Positions 19,751 through 32,868 of a stretch of DNA of 64,000 nt are shown here, one piece after another (position 1 is the stretch's first letter; every line of letters begins with the position of its first letter). The translations under genes and the position numbers were made by a program. The notes below the pieces were generated by a model. That model was given only the letters and a program-made list of their open reading frames with translations, was not told where the DNA came from and did not search any database. Source of the DNA: Morinoia aosen (Eukaryota > Arthropoda > Malacostraca > Amphipoda > Talitridae); the NCBI GenBank assembly GCA_030386875.1, contig CM059579.1, positions 91,082,253 to 91,146,252 on the forward strand, in the 5' to 3' direction.

Positions 19751-22268
19751 TTATCGAATGTTTCTGGAATATATGGATTGTTTGCTTTTGCATATCGTGT
19801 TGATATTGTAGAAATCCCACCTCAATAGGAGCATATCAGGATCTTCAAACAAGTCCAATTCTATTTTTGTATGCTTCAGTAGAGCATCGAAAGACAATCC
19901 TGGAGCTGTAAAATAATGTGCTGGATCTAGAGAATAAGTTTTCATGCATGTTAGTCTGAATTGTTCAAATACTTCTGCTAATAATAATGTATCGACTTTT
20001 AGATATAAATTATGGTAATCTTTGAATGTTCTACAATTAAAAGCTCTCCACACTTTGAGTGCATGCTGATATTCATCTTCTGAAATATTTTTATTATATA
20101 ATCTACTGTAGAATTCACTTTTAGCTGGTAAACTATTACAGTTCATTTTTTCATAACTATTTACATATTCATACGGATAAATACCTTTTTTGTTGATCAG
20201 CTCTAATTGTTGTTCATTGAGAAAGAACTTCGATAATTCTTTGTGCTCAGATTAATTCTTCGAAAGTGTGTCTAGAGACGAAGGTAAAAACCTGTAGCTG
20301 TCTAAGAACCGTAAGTCTCTGGTGATATCGTTAATTTTTCCTGTATGTTTACATACATAAGAATCTACTTTTATGGTTTGTGTAAAACTAATATATTCTT
20401 CATCTGTTTGTGGAATAACGTTCAATTTTCCGGATATATTTCCCAAGTCTTTCACGAACAAATGAGCATTGTAATTAGACAGATTATGTAAAAACACCGG
20501 TATAAAATTTGGATTTCTAATTTTTAAATTACATTTTAAATGAGCTGGACCTCTGTAATTACCTCTCAAATGATTGTGGTCTCTAACTTTATAATTATCT
20601 TCCGTAAATTCTCCGCCACATACATAACATCTTGTGGCTTCTTTATATTTTTCGAATTTATCTGATGGTAAATACATTTTCTTATTAATTTTCAACAGAC
20701 TATAAATTCTTTTGGTTTCTTTTTCCAAATGTTCTACAAACTTTTGGGAAGCATATTTACCATTATATATTTCTAAACGGGAATATTCATCTACTTCAGA
20801 TTTTGTATAGCAACAGAATGAATTAGGATTGTGCTTCTGAATGTTCCTGGTGTAACTCGAGTTTTGATTTGGTTGACACGTATCTATTTTTGTCAATGTT
20901 GATTCGAAGTCAGCATAAATTGCAAAAGGATGTCTAATTGTTTTTTGGTAATGTTTAAATTTCAATTTGCCTCCTTCAAGCACATACTTTGTTGGAGTGT
21001 GAACTGAGCAATCGTCTTTATGTTTATCTAGAATATCTGATCTTCTAAAAACTGATAAGCAATACGGACATACATGTTTTGTGTAATGGTTACTGGTTTT
21101 ACAAAAAGGACTTAATGATTTCATGAGAACATAGTGAGTCGTGTTTGTATCTCTAATGAATAGTAATGATACCACATCTTTATTCTTTGATGTTGATATT
21201 CTAAGTGGACACAATTCATTATTATAATTAAAACTATAAACGTTAACGGAAATGTTATTAATTTTTTTCGAATTTGGTTATACTTTTTAGTTCTACGGGG
21301 AACCTTATATCAGAAAAATGAAGTTTTTCGGCTTCAGCTTTTAGTCTTTTAGAAATTCGATGACCGTTTTTTCATCTAGACAGAAATATCTCGCGATACA
21401 CCATTTAAAGCATTCGTTGTCGGTGTTTTGTATATTTATTAATTTATAATTGGGATTTCGAAACTTCTCAGGTAATTCAATATAGCTTGACCCTGTAATC
21501 GGTTTGTATTCAACGATTTTCAAACTGAACTCTAATAATTGTTCAACTATACAACCAGATGAATTTCTTGTGAATTCATCGATTTTATTAACAACCTCTT
21601 TGTGTATATTTGCAATTTCTATATATCCTTTTGATGCTGTCACAAATTTACCAGAGTTGAAATACGCTTGACAGCGTTGCTTCTCATTTTCTAACTTTAA
21701 TTTATAAAATTGCACTTTTAAATTATGCTGTAACTTAAGATTGTCAAATGCTTGATTTTTTATTACCTTTTCAATTTCAGGTGTGAAGTTTCTAAGAAAT
21801 ACCTCATAATCTTTGGTTGAAATATCTCCGTAATCATACTGTGAGCTCATTCCATTTATTGCTCTAGTAACTGTTCTAAATTTACATCTATACACATTCC
21901 GGAAATGTTTCAATGATTTTCTATGACTTTAGATATTTGTGAGGTGTTTTTTACATGTCACAATATTTTTTTAACTTAATTTTACGTAGAGTGAAGAATT
22001 TATTAGATATTAACATTTTATTAGTGTTTTTCATATGTGTCAGTGTCTTCTCATGTTTGTTAAAGTTTTTAATAGAAACATTACAGATATTACAGAATAC
22101 ATTGAATGGTTTATTCATTTTTATAAGATTCTTATCTGAGGGTATTTTATTTTTTTCAGGATCAAATGAAGTCAATACTTTCTTTGAGTGTATTTTCGAG
22201 TTTTTATGTTGTCGTGTTTTTTCATTGTTATATAATGTATATACATCCGATGATTTATCATATACCAT
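19751..22268 (-). pseudogene. Protein-primed family B DNA polymerase remnant (Polinton/Maverick- or adintovirus-like)
   Basis: Minus-strand blocks: 21951-22268 with a C2H2-like finger (CNIC ... H ... H); 21341-21913 with the segment NTDNECFKWCIAR typical of this family's N-terminus; 20252-21214 with an endonuclease-VII-like Cys/His module (CYVCGG ... RDHNHLRG ... CNLKI) and exonuclease motifs YADFES and HNLSNYNAHLF; 19751-20146 with the region leading to the polymerase domain (DYHNLYLKVDTLLLAEVFE). The last three blocks share one frame, broken by stops at 20252-20254 and 21341-21343 and a short frame-shifted stretch at about 21255-21345; the finger block lies in another frame. The palm motifs are absent because the sequence ends where the inverted BEL LTR starts. 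The encoded enzyme would copy linear DNA from a protein primer. No capsid, ATPase or integrase gene of a Polinton is present nearby. Described as an old, dead copy. Confidence 0.8.
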
Positions 22269-22433
22269 TTTTAATACAATAAAAGTTCAACTAATTTGAA
22301 AAGCGTGAGTTCAGTAGTAGCACCTCCTTTAAGTACTCAAGCGAGAAGCATCTGAACTTCTGAAGTGAACCCGGAAATTTTTGCTCCTTATCACAAAAAT
22401 TTCATCATGACGAGCAATTGGGGGTGGTAAATC

Positions 22434-22600
22434 TTGCATCATGTTGTGCAACCGGAAAGTATTTAGGAAGGTTGCATCATGTTGTACAACCGGAAAGTAT
22501 TTAAAGGGGATTGCATCATGTTTTACAATCGAAAAGTTTTCAAGATGATTGCATCATGTTTTGCAATCGGGAAGCAGATTGCGTCATGATGTAGGGCACA
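22434..22600. repeat. Iteron-like 38-bp tandem repeats (about 4.5 units)
   Basis: Units start at 22434, 22472, 22511, 22549 and 22579, spaced 38, 39, 38 and 30 bp. Each begins TTGCATCATG, and units 1 and 4 contain TTGCATCATGTTNTGCAA, an imperfect inverted repeat (TTGCA...TGCAA). The array lies about 170 bp 5' of the polymerase remnant. Confidence 0.85.
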
Positions 22601-22943
22601 AACGTGAAACTTGATAAGAATTCATAACTATATTTCAAAGATTATTTGGCATGCTTAAAAGCACACACTCATTATACCCTTGATAATCTTTTAGACCTAA
22701 ATATTCAGCGAAAGATTCCCAACCTGTATTTGCATACATTAGTTTCTTCTGATAAATTTTCTATAGTTGTGAAGAAAACGAGAAGATTTTAAGGGGATAC
22801 CTAAACGTTTTATTGATATTATATACTTCTTTAAAAATTTCAGTTGCAAATCATTTTTTCTTGATCGTAACATTTTAAGTATTGAAATAATTGTGCATAA
22901 TAAGAATATTTTTTTTACTCTTCAGGTTAATTCGTAAAATCAT

Positions 22944-23070
22944 GGATTTTTAGTCTTCACAAGATCGTTCTTTAATTGCTTTAACCCTCCAAAAATCATG
23001 AATGAGGCTTTGTGGCTTTTCAAGGTCGTTTTTTAATTGCTGAAATCCTCCAAAAATCCAAAATTGTGCC
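22944..23070. repeat. 60-bp tandem duplication
   Basis: AAG(A/G)TCGTT(C/T)TTTAATTGC ... CCTCCAAAAATC occurs twice, at 22961 and 23021. Non-coding. Confidence 0.7.
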
Positions 23071-23107
23071 GGCAAGCTCTTTCCCCTTACTACTCTCATT
23101 ATATCCT

Positions 23108-24800
23108 TGTCACGATACAATGCTTCTCAAGCACGTAACGTAGGAGGACTTGCAACCTCCGCAAAATAAATAAAATGTACACCTTTCTGCTCGCCAGCTA
23201 CCCACATAATTAGTCATGGAGAATAATGGGCCTCAAGATTAAACACATTTATTTTGAGTGAACACATGGAGCTGACACAGGGAAATTATGTTATCGCAAC
23301 ACTCATATTCGCACCAGAGCCCTCAGGCAAGATGCTAATGATTTGCGACATGGCACTTTGAAAATTTAGACACACGAAATGAATATTCTAGTTAATGCAC
23401 ACATGAATGAATGGTTACGTATAACATAGGTTAGAACCCACTTCACAAAATCGGACACATGAAATGAATCTTCTAGTTAGTGCACACATGAATGCATGGT
23501 TACGTCAAACATGGGTTAGACCCCTCGGCTATTAAACACCACGTGCTGCCTAATTCATATTACATACTGCGCGCCAAATGGATTTGCACTGTTCAGCGCG
23601 CTGCTGCGTATCTGAACTGGCACCACGGCCATCCTCTGGAGTTCACGCTGCAATACAGCACTCGCATTTTGTTAACGCTTCGTTGACATTACTTTACTGT
23701 TGGTTCCTTTTGCCTTACTGCAGCTGAATACTCTTCGATCGTTGACCGGTTGAGAGTGACTTGAGACATGTAAGCACTGTACCCCGGGCACTCCTGTCAG
23801 CAGCGAGCACCAGGCTGCTGACCACTTCACGACTCTGATACTGCTCGGCTGCAGCTACTGCCCTCGGTCTCAGCTGACGCGTAGGCCAGCTTCCCAACCC
23901 GCCTGTGCAAATAATAAGCGGGGTTGAGTCATCCATTCCCCGAGACATAAACGTTATATCCCCTCCGAGAATTGACATGAAGCTTCAACTGACAATGTGG
24001 CTATTCCCGACATGAGTAATTGACTTTCTCCCCTTTTTACTAGAACAAATCACAAGCGCGTTGTTACATTAAACATCGAGCCTGCACTTTAATAATAAAA
24101 CACGAATATTCTAATTTCCCATTCTATGCCGTCTCAAAAAAAGAACCCTATGAAAAATGATCATTTTACCGTCATACAAAAAGTCAAACTCAAGGCATCC
24201 TGTTTGAGATAATAAATCCCACACGCCCCGGATTGAAAAATTAAACATTTGCATAGATCCAAAGACTGATCCTAGCACAGAACAAAGAATATAATCTCAC
24301 CTCCCATCTTGGCACACGCAGGCCTACATCTTCACTTAGTCAGGATCACGCAGAAATAGACCGGCTGCTTTCAAGCCTCAGCTTATATATCTCACCCCCA
24401 CAAAGGACGCGTCCCGTGCGGCAGTGCGCTATACCCGCGCCAAGCTGAACGTGACGTATCCCTTCGTGATTGGCTATCCCTCGAGCGTCACCTCACTACA
24501 CTGACGTGTCCCTTACTTCACAATATTGCTACGCATATTTCTCATAATAAACCCATAACTCCTTGGTTTCTTAGCCCGTGGGCAATTAAGTTTTTAACCC
24601 CTTCTTTTCCGTGCTAGGTATTCACGTTGCACTCGTCTTATTATGTATTCAATTTGGCGCACTAGCTTTTCAGTCCAGTCGCTACCCTCTACGTACTCCT
24701 CCCATCTGCTGATGTGGTGCACCCCTCATCCCCTCACGATCGCGTTGCCTTGCTGCGTAGCTTCGGTTTTCATATGCCTAATATAAATTGTATCCTAACA
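23108..24800 (-). repeat. LTR (3' LTR if element is minus-oriented)
   Basis: 1693 bp. Minus strand begins TGTTAGGATACAATT and ends TTGTATCGTGACA. Differs from the other copy by scattered substitutions and no obvious indel. The small ORFs in it (23492-23686, 23715-23978) recur in the other LTR and are not genes. Confidence 0.8.
24382..24389 (-). promoter_or_regulatory. TATA box in LTR U3
   Basis: On the minus strand TATATAAG, with a CCAAT box (plus ATTGG at 24468-24472) and a CRE-like TACGTCACG (about 24450) upstream. Spacing is that of an RNA polymerase II promoter. The same motifs recur in the other LTR near 32446-32453. Confidence 0.55.
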
Positions 24801-25083
24801 TCCCCGCGCCCTTCGCAAAATTTGAGCCAACGGTTCAAATTTTCTTATGATAATATCAAATTTATATATGGTCGTAGACTTCCATCCGTACTTTGCATAT
24901 CCGCAGAAATGAACATAACTATTATGTTGTTGCCGCACGCTGACGTTGATAAACATAGACGTATGACGGTAATCAAACACACATCGCATCCCAACGTCCA
25001 AAAATCACATCGAAAAGAAACATCCTAGGACTCGGAGAAAACACAGCTAACATAACACACATAGGGGGCACATAGACACAAGA

Positions 25084-25183
25084 ATATTGAAACACACTCA
25101 TGACATTTAATATTGAAACACACATATGACATTTAATATTGAAACACACATATGACATTTAATATTGAAACACACATATCAAA
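25084..25183. repeat. 26-bp tandem repeat (about 4 units)
   Basis: Unit ATTGAAACACACATATGACA plus TTTAAT; units begin near 25086, 25112, 25138 and 25164. Confidence 0.85.
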
Positions 25184-25520
25184 TTTATCTTATTTTCCGG
25201 CTTGCCTTCGGCATACCAACGACATTAGAGATTGTTTAATAGGCGTGTTCATTACAAGGCAAACATTATCGCGCTTATAAGCCGCCTAACCACTTCTCTC
25301 TAAATTTCGGGCAATGTTTCAACGTTGAATATCTTCTTATTGATCCTCAGCTCGTTCTCCTTCCAAGCAGTGGTGCATCATTATTGTTATCATCCTCAAA
25401 ATCCTTATCAGCATTATTATTACATTTTCTCGGCAAACGTTATCATCAAAGGGGGGCCCCCTGGTTTATCAGGATTTGTAACCTACTAATATTCCGTTGT
25501 CGATTCAATCAATGTTCTCC

Positions 25521-25645
25521 ATCCTTGCGTCACGCTATCTGCGCGGAAAATATTCGTTGACATCATCCTTGCGTCACGCTATCTGCACGGAGAGCGTTCG
25601 TTGAAATTATCCTTGCGTCGCGTTACACGCGGAAAATTAGACATC
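25521..25645. repeat. 44-bp tandem repeat (about 3 units)
   Basis: Units start ATCCTTGCGTC at 25521, 25565 and 25609, followed by a GCGCGGAAAA-type segment. The third unit is diverged. Confidence 0.75.
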
Positions 25646-28600
25646 GCGTTTCCGCGGAAAGCTGTAAATTCCATCGTCGGAGCTCGTAAGCTGGGCTCGT
25701 CAGCCCTTCATTCGTTTCCCAGGGTAACTATCATATTTCAGAGATCAACTTCCACCTACGATTTACCATCTAACATTGTCACTTAGGTGATCGATAGACA
25801 TCGTACAGTTTGGTTCCTCTTAATTAATTATTCACTTCTCGTGAATCTTTCCAAGCCTACCCTGACTGGGCAGAAGTGAGATCACAAGAGTTTCAAATAA
25901 ATTAATAAGTGCAGGTATCCATAATGAACTACAGACAAAGTCAAGAATGCTTCGACGGTGTCACTGCTCATTTACTTTCACCTAACTTCCTAAACATGTA
26001 CACAAATGAAATAACATATGCACAACGAGAGATTTACCAGGTTGGCCGATATCCCGTGTGCTTTTATTCAAAGAAAATAGAAATAGAGTGTTAACATTTC
26101 ATCAGACTTACGCCACACTGCCGTGCACTGCAGTTTAGGCGATCCAATTACTCGTCCACACCCACAAAATCATGAGAAAATTACAATCACATCCTAATTA
26201 CCTGATTTACCAGCCCTTGAGACAGTTTAGCCTTTATTCATATCATGTCATTCCACTCGAAGAGACGTCGTTGAACTTTCATGACCTCATTAACGTATTT
26301 ACATAACTCGGGAGCCTGCAGTATGTTTGCCGTGCAATGACGGAGACAGTGTTGTATCAGCTTAACATAACTATTATACAAAGAAAATTAAATTAGCATA
26401 TCCGTCGATGTTGGAGTACGAACAGTTTGAGTGCCTGGAACATCCCTATGCGAAGGAAACACCAGAACTTCCACACAAGAACGCTGCGGCAACTCACACC
26501 AAATTGTATCCAAAAGTCAGTAAGTCAATCAGGTAGTCTAAATCCGGTAAACATCGCAGTTACTCAAACTCAGAAAATAGGATATGCTCTACTTCTAGTT
26601 GTGCCACTGCAAATGTAGGTCAAAATCGCAGTTCCTATTCTCGTTCCCTCACACACCGTTCACCAGGTGGAAAGAAGCAAAAATTCCTGGCAACGCGCAT
26701 GGGAGATTCAGAATTAAGGAACAGTTCTTATTCTATAACCCTTAAAATAAAAATGTAACGTTCCCAGTACACCAAGATACACGGGATTCCGCCGCAGTAA
26801 GAAACGCAAAAACACACCGAGCAAACATACCTTCATGAAATCTCGCTACCCAGGAATAAGTCACATTTCTTTTGTGCAACTTAACCTACTACAGTTTCGT
26901 GTCATGTGTTATCTATTTACAACGTCTGCAGTGACCCTAAAATATTAATCATCCTACGTACTCCTTGTCAAGCCTGCCTAGAGTCTGACCTTCCAGACAA
27001 TCCTGACATAGGAAAACGACTTATTATTCGCTCTTGTACTTTCATTAGCTGATAAAGGAATGGCATATGAAATTTTCCGTAAACATACAACTCGCAAAGA
27101 CAGAGCGCAGAAAACGAGCTATAATATTTTTCGAAGAAATTCCTGCCATAGATGTTCGACGTATTTTCAAATAAATACACCAGTGATATTTCTACTTCAT
27201 TTACTCTAGCATTCTACATTCTCGCGTTCACATAATACCACACTCGAGCATAAGCACATCAGCTTGAACGTACCGCCACAATTTCTTAATTGCGTGAGCT
27301 ATTCACAAAGCAATAAAATCTCGGCAGAGTCTCTCTGCTGTACGGTGTACCTCTCTTGCCTACATTCTCAAGTAAATTTCAATTGTACACTCCAGTCGCT
27401 AAGCAGATTCAATTTTAACGCTATAAATAAATTCGTCTGCAGAAATCACACTCCATTTCGAAATATTGAGCATTTTCTGTTGTGGAAAATAAACATATCC
27501 CAATGAAGTTGATAAATACCTCCTAATTATGCAAACACAATCTCGTCATCAATTACGATTGAATTTCAATTAATGACGAAACGGTCCACACAATTTGATT
27601 AAGGTTACCGCCTAATCATGTTGACATTCTAGGCACTATTGTATGCTTCCGCTCCTCCAATCTTATGCTCAAACATAGACGGCTCGTTTGAGTTACATTG
27701 TTGATCAGGCAAAATTCAACTCTCACGAACCTGTCTGAAGTCCGCGCACGAACGAGAGAGAATGCGTAGACAAATACGAGGAATGAAAAAATATGCGAAA
27801 ACACTCTGAAGAATTATCGGGTATGTTCCATTCCACCAATATAATTTATATTAAATGTCAGGTCATTTTCGTATTTAGTACAAGTAAATTTTTCTGTTCA
27901 GCGAGACAATACTCCTAGACGTATGCACGAACTATTCATCTTGCACACAAGGCACCACTTTTACTTTGCGATAGAATACGATGTTGCACGTTCTGAAGAA
28001 GAATACGCAATTTTTCTAATTAACTCACACTTCCAAAAAAAATTCATTCATTGGCGACATGTAATGGAATAGATAAATGTATCTAAACTCCACGTGTTCT
28101 TTTTCTACAACTACGCATACTTAATTATTAATAAAGTTTCATCCCACCTATAGCAACTGAGATTGGAACACACTAAATTTGAGATTGGAACACACTAAAT
28201 TTATTCGCCAAACACCGTCGACACTTGCAAAAAATTTATATACTCCCAGGAGTTTATGTGAATAGCAGTATGACGCAATAAAAATTTTTATGCCCCTGGA
28301 ATTTGAGAAGGAAAAACAAGTCATTTTGAAATAATGGAGTATCGCAACAGATAAACAAAAATATTCACTTCCCACTCTTGAACACTGGAGGTTTGCATGA
28401 ATTGTTGTGAACACAGAAAATTTAACGAATAAAGTTTACTTTACTGGTCCCGTGTGTAGGCGTTATTTCTATTTTAAGTAACTAAAATTATGTCAAGAAT
28501 TAATTAGCTGCGTAGCATCTAAGAGATACCACACATTCTTAAAATCACCACACTAAATTATCGATAATCCTACATTCCGTCACTTAACTCAATTTACTCC

Positions 28601-31171
28601 TACGATTGGAAAAGGTAACATTAACTCTGTCTATGATGGCAAGAAAATTGAATTTCGGAAACAATTCCATCACTCATATCAGCGATGTTAAAAATTTTTA
28701 TAATTAAAGTACTCAATATTAGCGAATGAAAATGTGAATCACGTTATTAAATTATCTCGACAAAAGATTACATTACGTTAAACAGCAGCTATTATGAAAC
28801 TGAATTCATACGACGTTTCAAAATTTGTCCTCAGATGTTTTGGCGAAGGCGATTTTTCACTAAAATTAAGGCATTAATTTTCCTGCGCCACCTATTTCTA
28901 TTTCTACACAAAAATTTAGCAAATGCAATTGGCGGATCAATCATAGCTACATTCAAATTCACCGCACAAAATTTCACCCAACACATCGTCGAGAAAGTTC
29001 TTGCTAAAATATTATTCTATCAAAATGCAGCAGAATTAATTCTCTCAAAGCACACAGATAGAGTTCAAACACAATCACATTCGACTGTGATTTTAATTAA
29101 AATTCAATGATACTGGCTGCACCTCAGAACTCGACAGCATTATGATGGCTTTTACATGTTCCCAAAACAAACATACTCAGAAGCTCCAGCATCGTCACTC
29201 AAGATATGGGCGAGATTTACTGCAAAAAACGATCAAAGTTACTGATGGTACTCTTCTCTCATGACGTGTAGAAAATTTAATGGCAACGTGTAATACTACC
29301 AAAAACCTACACACTAATTCACGTTCATTTCAACGAGAAACTCAGAAAGATCTGGCCGCAGCAAGGAGAGCTTCAATTTTTTATGACTCTAACAGCCGAC
29401 TCGAACGGTCTTGCACAGCGGCATGAGCCTTTATGCTGGAATTTTACTTTAAATATTAAACTGCCTTGAAAGGGCCCGGAAACCAGCACACATAGAGACA
29501 TACATTGAACTACCCTGTATTACACAGCAAGAAAATTTGATTTTAAGGAAAATTCTACCACCGTGGGTCAGAAAATTTAAATTGTGGAATTTTAGGTCTC
29601 AAATGTCATTAACAAAGGTATGCATCACGTTGCTAAGGCTTGTCAGAAATTACTATGGAAACATATTCACACGACAGCGCACAAAATTTTCTACTCGTTA
29701 TTTTAATTTAATGCATACGGGATGGTAAATTTCAATTTTGATTAATTACCAGAAATTCCTACACACTGCAAAATACCAAATCGGTTTCAAAGCTTCGACT
29801 GAGACAATCAGGTTTTTATAAAACTTAAAGCATAAAATCCGGAGCCATTGCTACAAACTCAATCCTTAGTACATACTATAATTCGATAAATCCAAGTGAA
29901 ATGCAGCACACAGAAAGTTTTTATCCCACACATGAACAAGAGGTAATCAAAGTAAAAGAAAGATTCGAGAGCCAGCCCCTGCACAACAAAAAGTTACTGC
30001 TTTCATCTTTCAACACACTCAGACAAAATTCTAACAACACTCAGCAAAACATAAGGGTTTCTCAATGCCCAAAAATATGTTCAGAAGACTCGACAGCCCG
30101 ATCATTGAGCAACATATGTAACACTGTTGATATGAACTTATTAACTTCCCCTTGCATTTAGCAACTTAAAGTCAGCTAGTGGTGAGCTTTACAGTTCTCG
30201 GTCGAGCACATTCCAATCAGTCAGTGACTTCTAGCGGACATGAGTTGTGGTGTGGCCCCAACCTCGCTTTTATGACTTCAAAGCCTGAGATGCAATTATT
30301 TACTGGAAGCGCAGCTTCCCAAGTCAAGCCCAACGGCCAAGGACTCTTACAGCTGCCGCCCAATGGTCTGTTATTTAACTCTGTTACAGTTGCAAAGATT
30401 ATGCGAAAATTCAATACAAGGCAAGTCTTTGCAAGTCACTGTGCAATTATTTGAAAAACTTTGTCGGAAGATCATTACACACAAAATTCCTAGCAACTGA
30501 GAATTATTACGGAAAGCATTCTGGTAAACTTCATTGTGAAAGAAATGTTTAACTATGTTTTAAAGGAGGCACTTCACATCAATGATAAATGAGCAACGCA
30601 TGTAATGTTGGTAATATATATGCACTTCGAAACACCAACGGACTATGACTCCAATGACAATGCTACTTTGACTCAGTGGGCTCACTTTAATTAGTTCCCG
30701 AAAAAAAGGTCCAACCACAGCTTTAAGAAATTTTTCAGCCTGGCCCACAGAAAGCTCGGCCGGTCTCAAGCCGCGGCATATTTACCCAAAAGATTCGGCT
30801 GCACACAACGTGAATGTAAGGGAATGGCACATGTAAAATTGTGTATGACATTGAGCACTCACACGACCCAATTTGATAATTAATGCGTTACTCGAAGGGT
30901 CATTACAACACCTATAAAAATTTTGAGACAACTGAAAATGCTAAAAATTGCTGAAAAAAAAATTTCCATACAGAAATGCAGGTAGCACGCTAAATAACAC
31001 GAGAAAATGGTACAGGAAGAAATTGCTGCTTAATAGCGAGCACTTGTTATAATGAATTTAATAGGTAATGATTTTCTCGAAGGATATGTGACGTAAACAA
31101 AATATTAAAGCACTGTAAATTCCATGCCAATATGTAGGTATCAGGCTCACAAAGTGTACGTTCATTTCTCC

Positions 31172-32864
31172 TGTCACGATACAATGCTTCTCAAGCACGT
31201 AACGTAGGAGGACTTGCAACCTCCGCAAAATAAATAAAATGTACACCTTTCTGCTCGCCAGCTACCCACATAATTAGTCATGGAGAATAATGGGCCTCAA
31301 GATTAAACACATTTATTTTGAGTGAACACATGGAGCTGACACAGGGAAATTATGTTATCGCAACACTCATATTCGCACCAGAGCCCTCAGGCAAGATGCT
31401 AATGATTTGCGACATGGCACTTTAAAAATTTAGACACACGAAATGAATATTCTAGTTAATGCACACATGAATGAATGGTTACGTATAACATAGGTTAGAA
31501 CCCACTTCACAAAATCGGACACATGAAATGAATCTTCTAGTTAGTGCACACATGAATGCATGGTTACGTCAAACATGGGTTAGACCCCTCGGCTATTAAA
31601 CACCACGTGCTGCCTAATTCATATTACACACTGCGCGCCAAATGGATTTACACTGTTCAGCGCGCTGCTGCGTATCTGAACTGGCACCACGGCCATCCTC
31701 TGGAGTTCACGCTGCAATACAGCACTCGCATTTTGTTAACGCTTCGTTGACATTACTTTACTGTTGGTTCCTTTTGCCTTACTGCAGCTGAATACTCTTC
31801 GATCGTTGACCGGTTGAGAGTGACTTGAGACATGTAAGCACTGTACCCCGGGCACTCCTGTCAGCAGCGAGCACCAGGCTGCTGACCACTTCACGACTCT
31901 GATACTGCCCGGCTGCAGCTACTGCCCTCGGTCTCAGCTGACGCGTAGGCCAGCTTCCCAACCCGCCTGTGCAAATAATAAGCGGGGTTGAGTCATCTAT
32001 TCCCCGAGACATAAACGTTATATACCCTCCGAGAATTGACATGAAGCTTCAACTGACAATGTGGCTATTCCCGACATGATTAATTGACTTTCTCCCCTTT
32101 TTACTAGAACAAATCACAAGCGCTTTGTTACATTAAACATCGAGCCTGCACTTTAATAATAAAACACGAATATTCTAATTCCCCATTCTATGCCGTCTCA
32201 AAAAAAGAACCCTATGAAAAATGATCATTTTACCGTCATACAAAAAGTCAAACTCAAGGCATCCTGTTTGAGATAATAAATCCCACACGCCCCGGATTGA
32301 AAAATTAAACATTTGCATAGATCCAAAGACTGATCCTAGCACAGAACAAAGAATATAATCTCACCTCCCATCTTGGCACACGCAGGCCTACATCTTCACT
32401 TAGTCAGGATCACGCAGAAATAGACCGGCTGCTTTCAAGCCTCAGCTTATATATCTCACCCCCACAAAGGACGCGTCCCGTGCGGCAGTGCGCTATACCC
32501 GCGCCAAGCTGAACGTGACGTATCCCTTCGTGATTGGCTATCCCTCGAGCGTCACCTCACTACACTGACGTGTCCCTTACTTCACAATATTGCTACGCAT
32601 ATTTCTCAAAATAAACCCATAACTCCTTGGTTTCTTAGCCCGTGGGCAATTAAGTTTTTAACCCCTTCTTTTCCGTGCTATGTATTCACGTTGCACTCGT
32701 CTTATTATGTATTCAATTTGGCGCACTAGCTTTTCAGTCCAGTCGCTACCCTCTACGTACTCCTCCCATCTGCTGATGGGGTGCACCCCTCATCCCCTCA
32801 CGATCGCGTTGCCTTGCTGCGTAGCTTCGGTTTTCATATGCCTAATATAAATTGTATCCTAAAA
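31172..32864 (-). repeat. LTR (5' LTR if element is minus-oriented)
   Basis: 1693 bp, same length as 23108-24800. Its right end reads CCTAAAA rather than CCTAACA, one of about 13 differences noted by eye. Confidence 0.8.
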
Positions 32865-32868
32865 TCCT

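Larger units (their letters stand above)
24801..31171. other. Interior of the LTR element, no recognisable coding
   Basis: 6.37 kb of AT-rich sequence with many AAATTT-type words and only short ORFs on either strand. The largest (28835-29110 and 30179-30454, plus; 28148-28414, minus) show no family features. It contains a 26-bp array at 25084-25183, a 44-bp array at 25521-25645 and a 22-bp duplication at 28152-28200. Either a LARD-type non-autonomous element or a heavily replaced interior. Confidence 0.5.
23108..32864 (-). mobile_element. Large LTR element with non-coding interior (LARD-like)
   Basis: Two direct repeats of 1693 bp (23108-24800 and 31172-32864) bound a 6.4-kb interior. TCCT (or ATCCT) flanks both outer ends (23104-23107 and 32865-32868), as a target duplication would. 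Minus orientation is preferred: LTRs then begin TGTTAGGATACAAT and end GTATCGTGACA, a TATATAAG box and CCAAT box read on the minus strand, and a purine-rich tract (AAGGGCGCGGGGA) precedes the 3' LTR. The interior has no gag, protease, RT or integrase in any frame that I can recognise. I see no standard TGG primer-binding site next to the 5' LTR (right side). About 13 differences between LTRs suggest a recent insertion. Confidence 0.7.

Noticed and set aside
23715..23978. 87-codon ORF repeated at 31779-32042
   Set aside because: Identical placement in both LTRs of the non-coding element; no domain.
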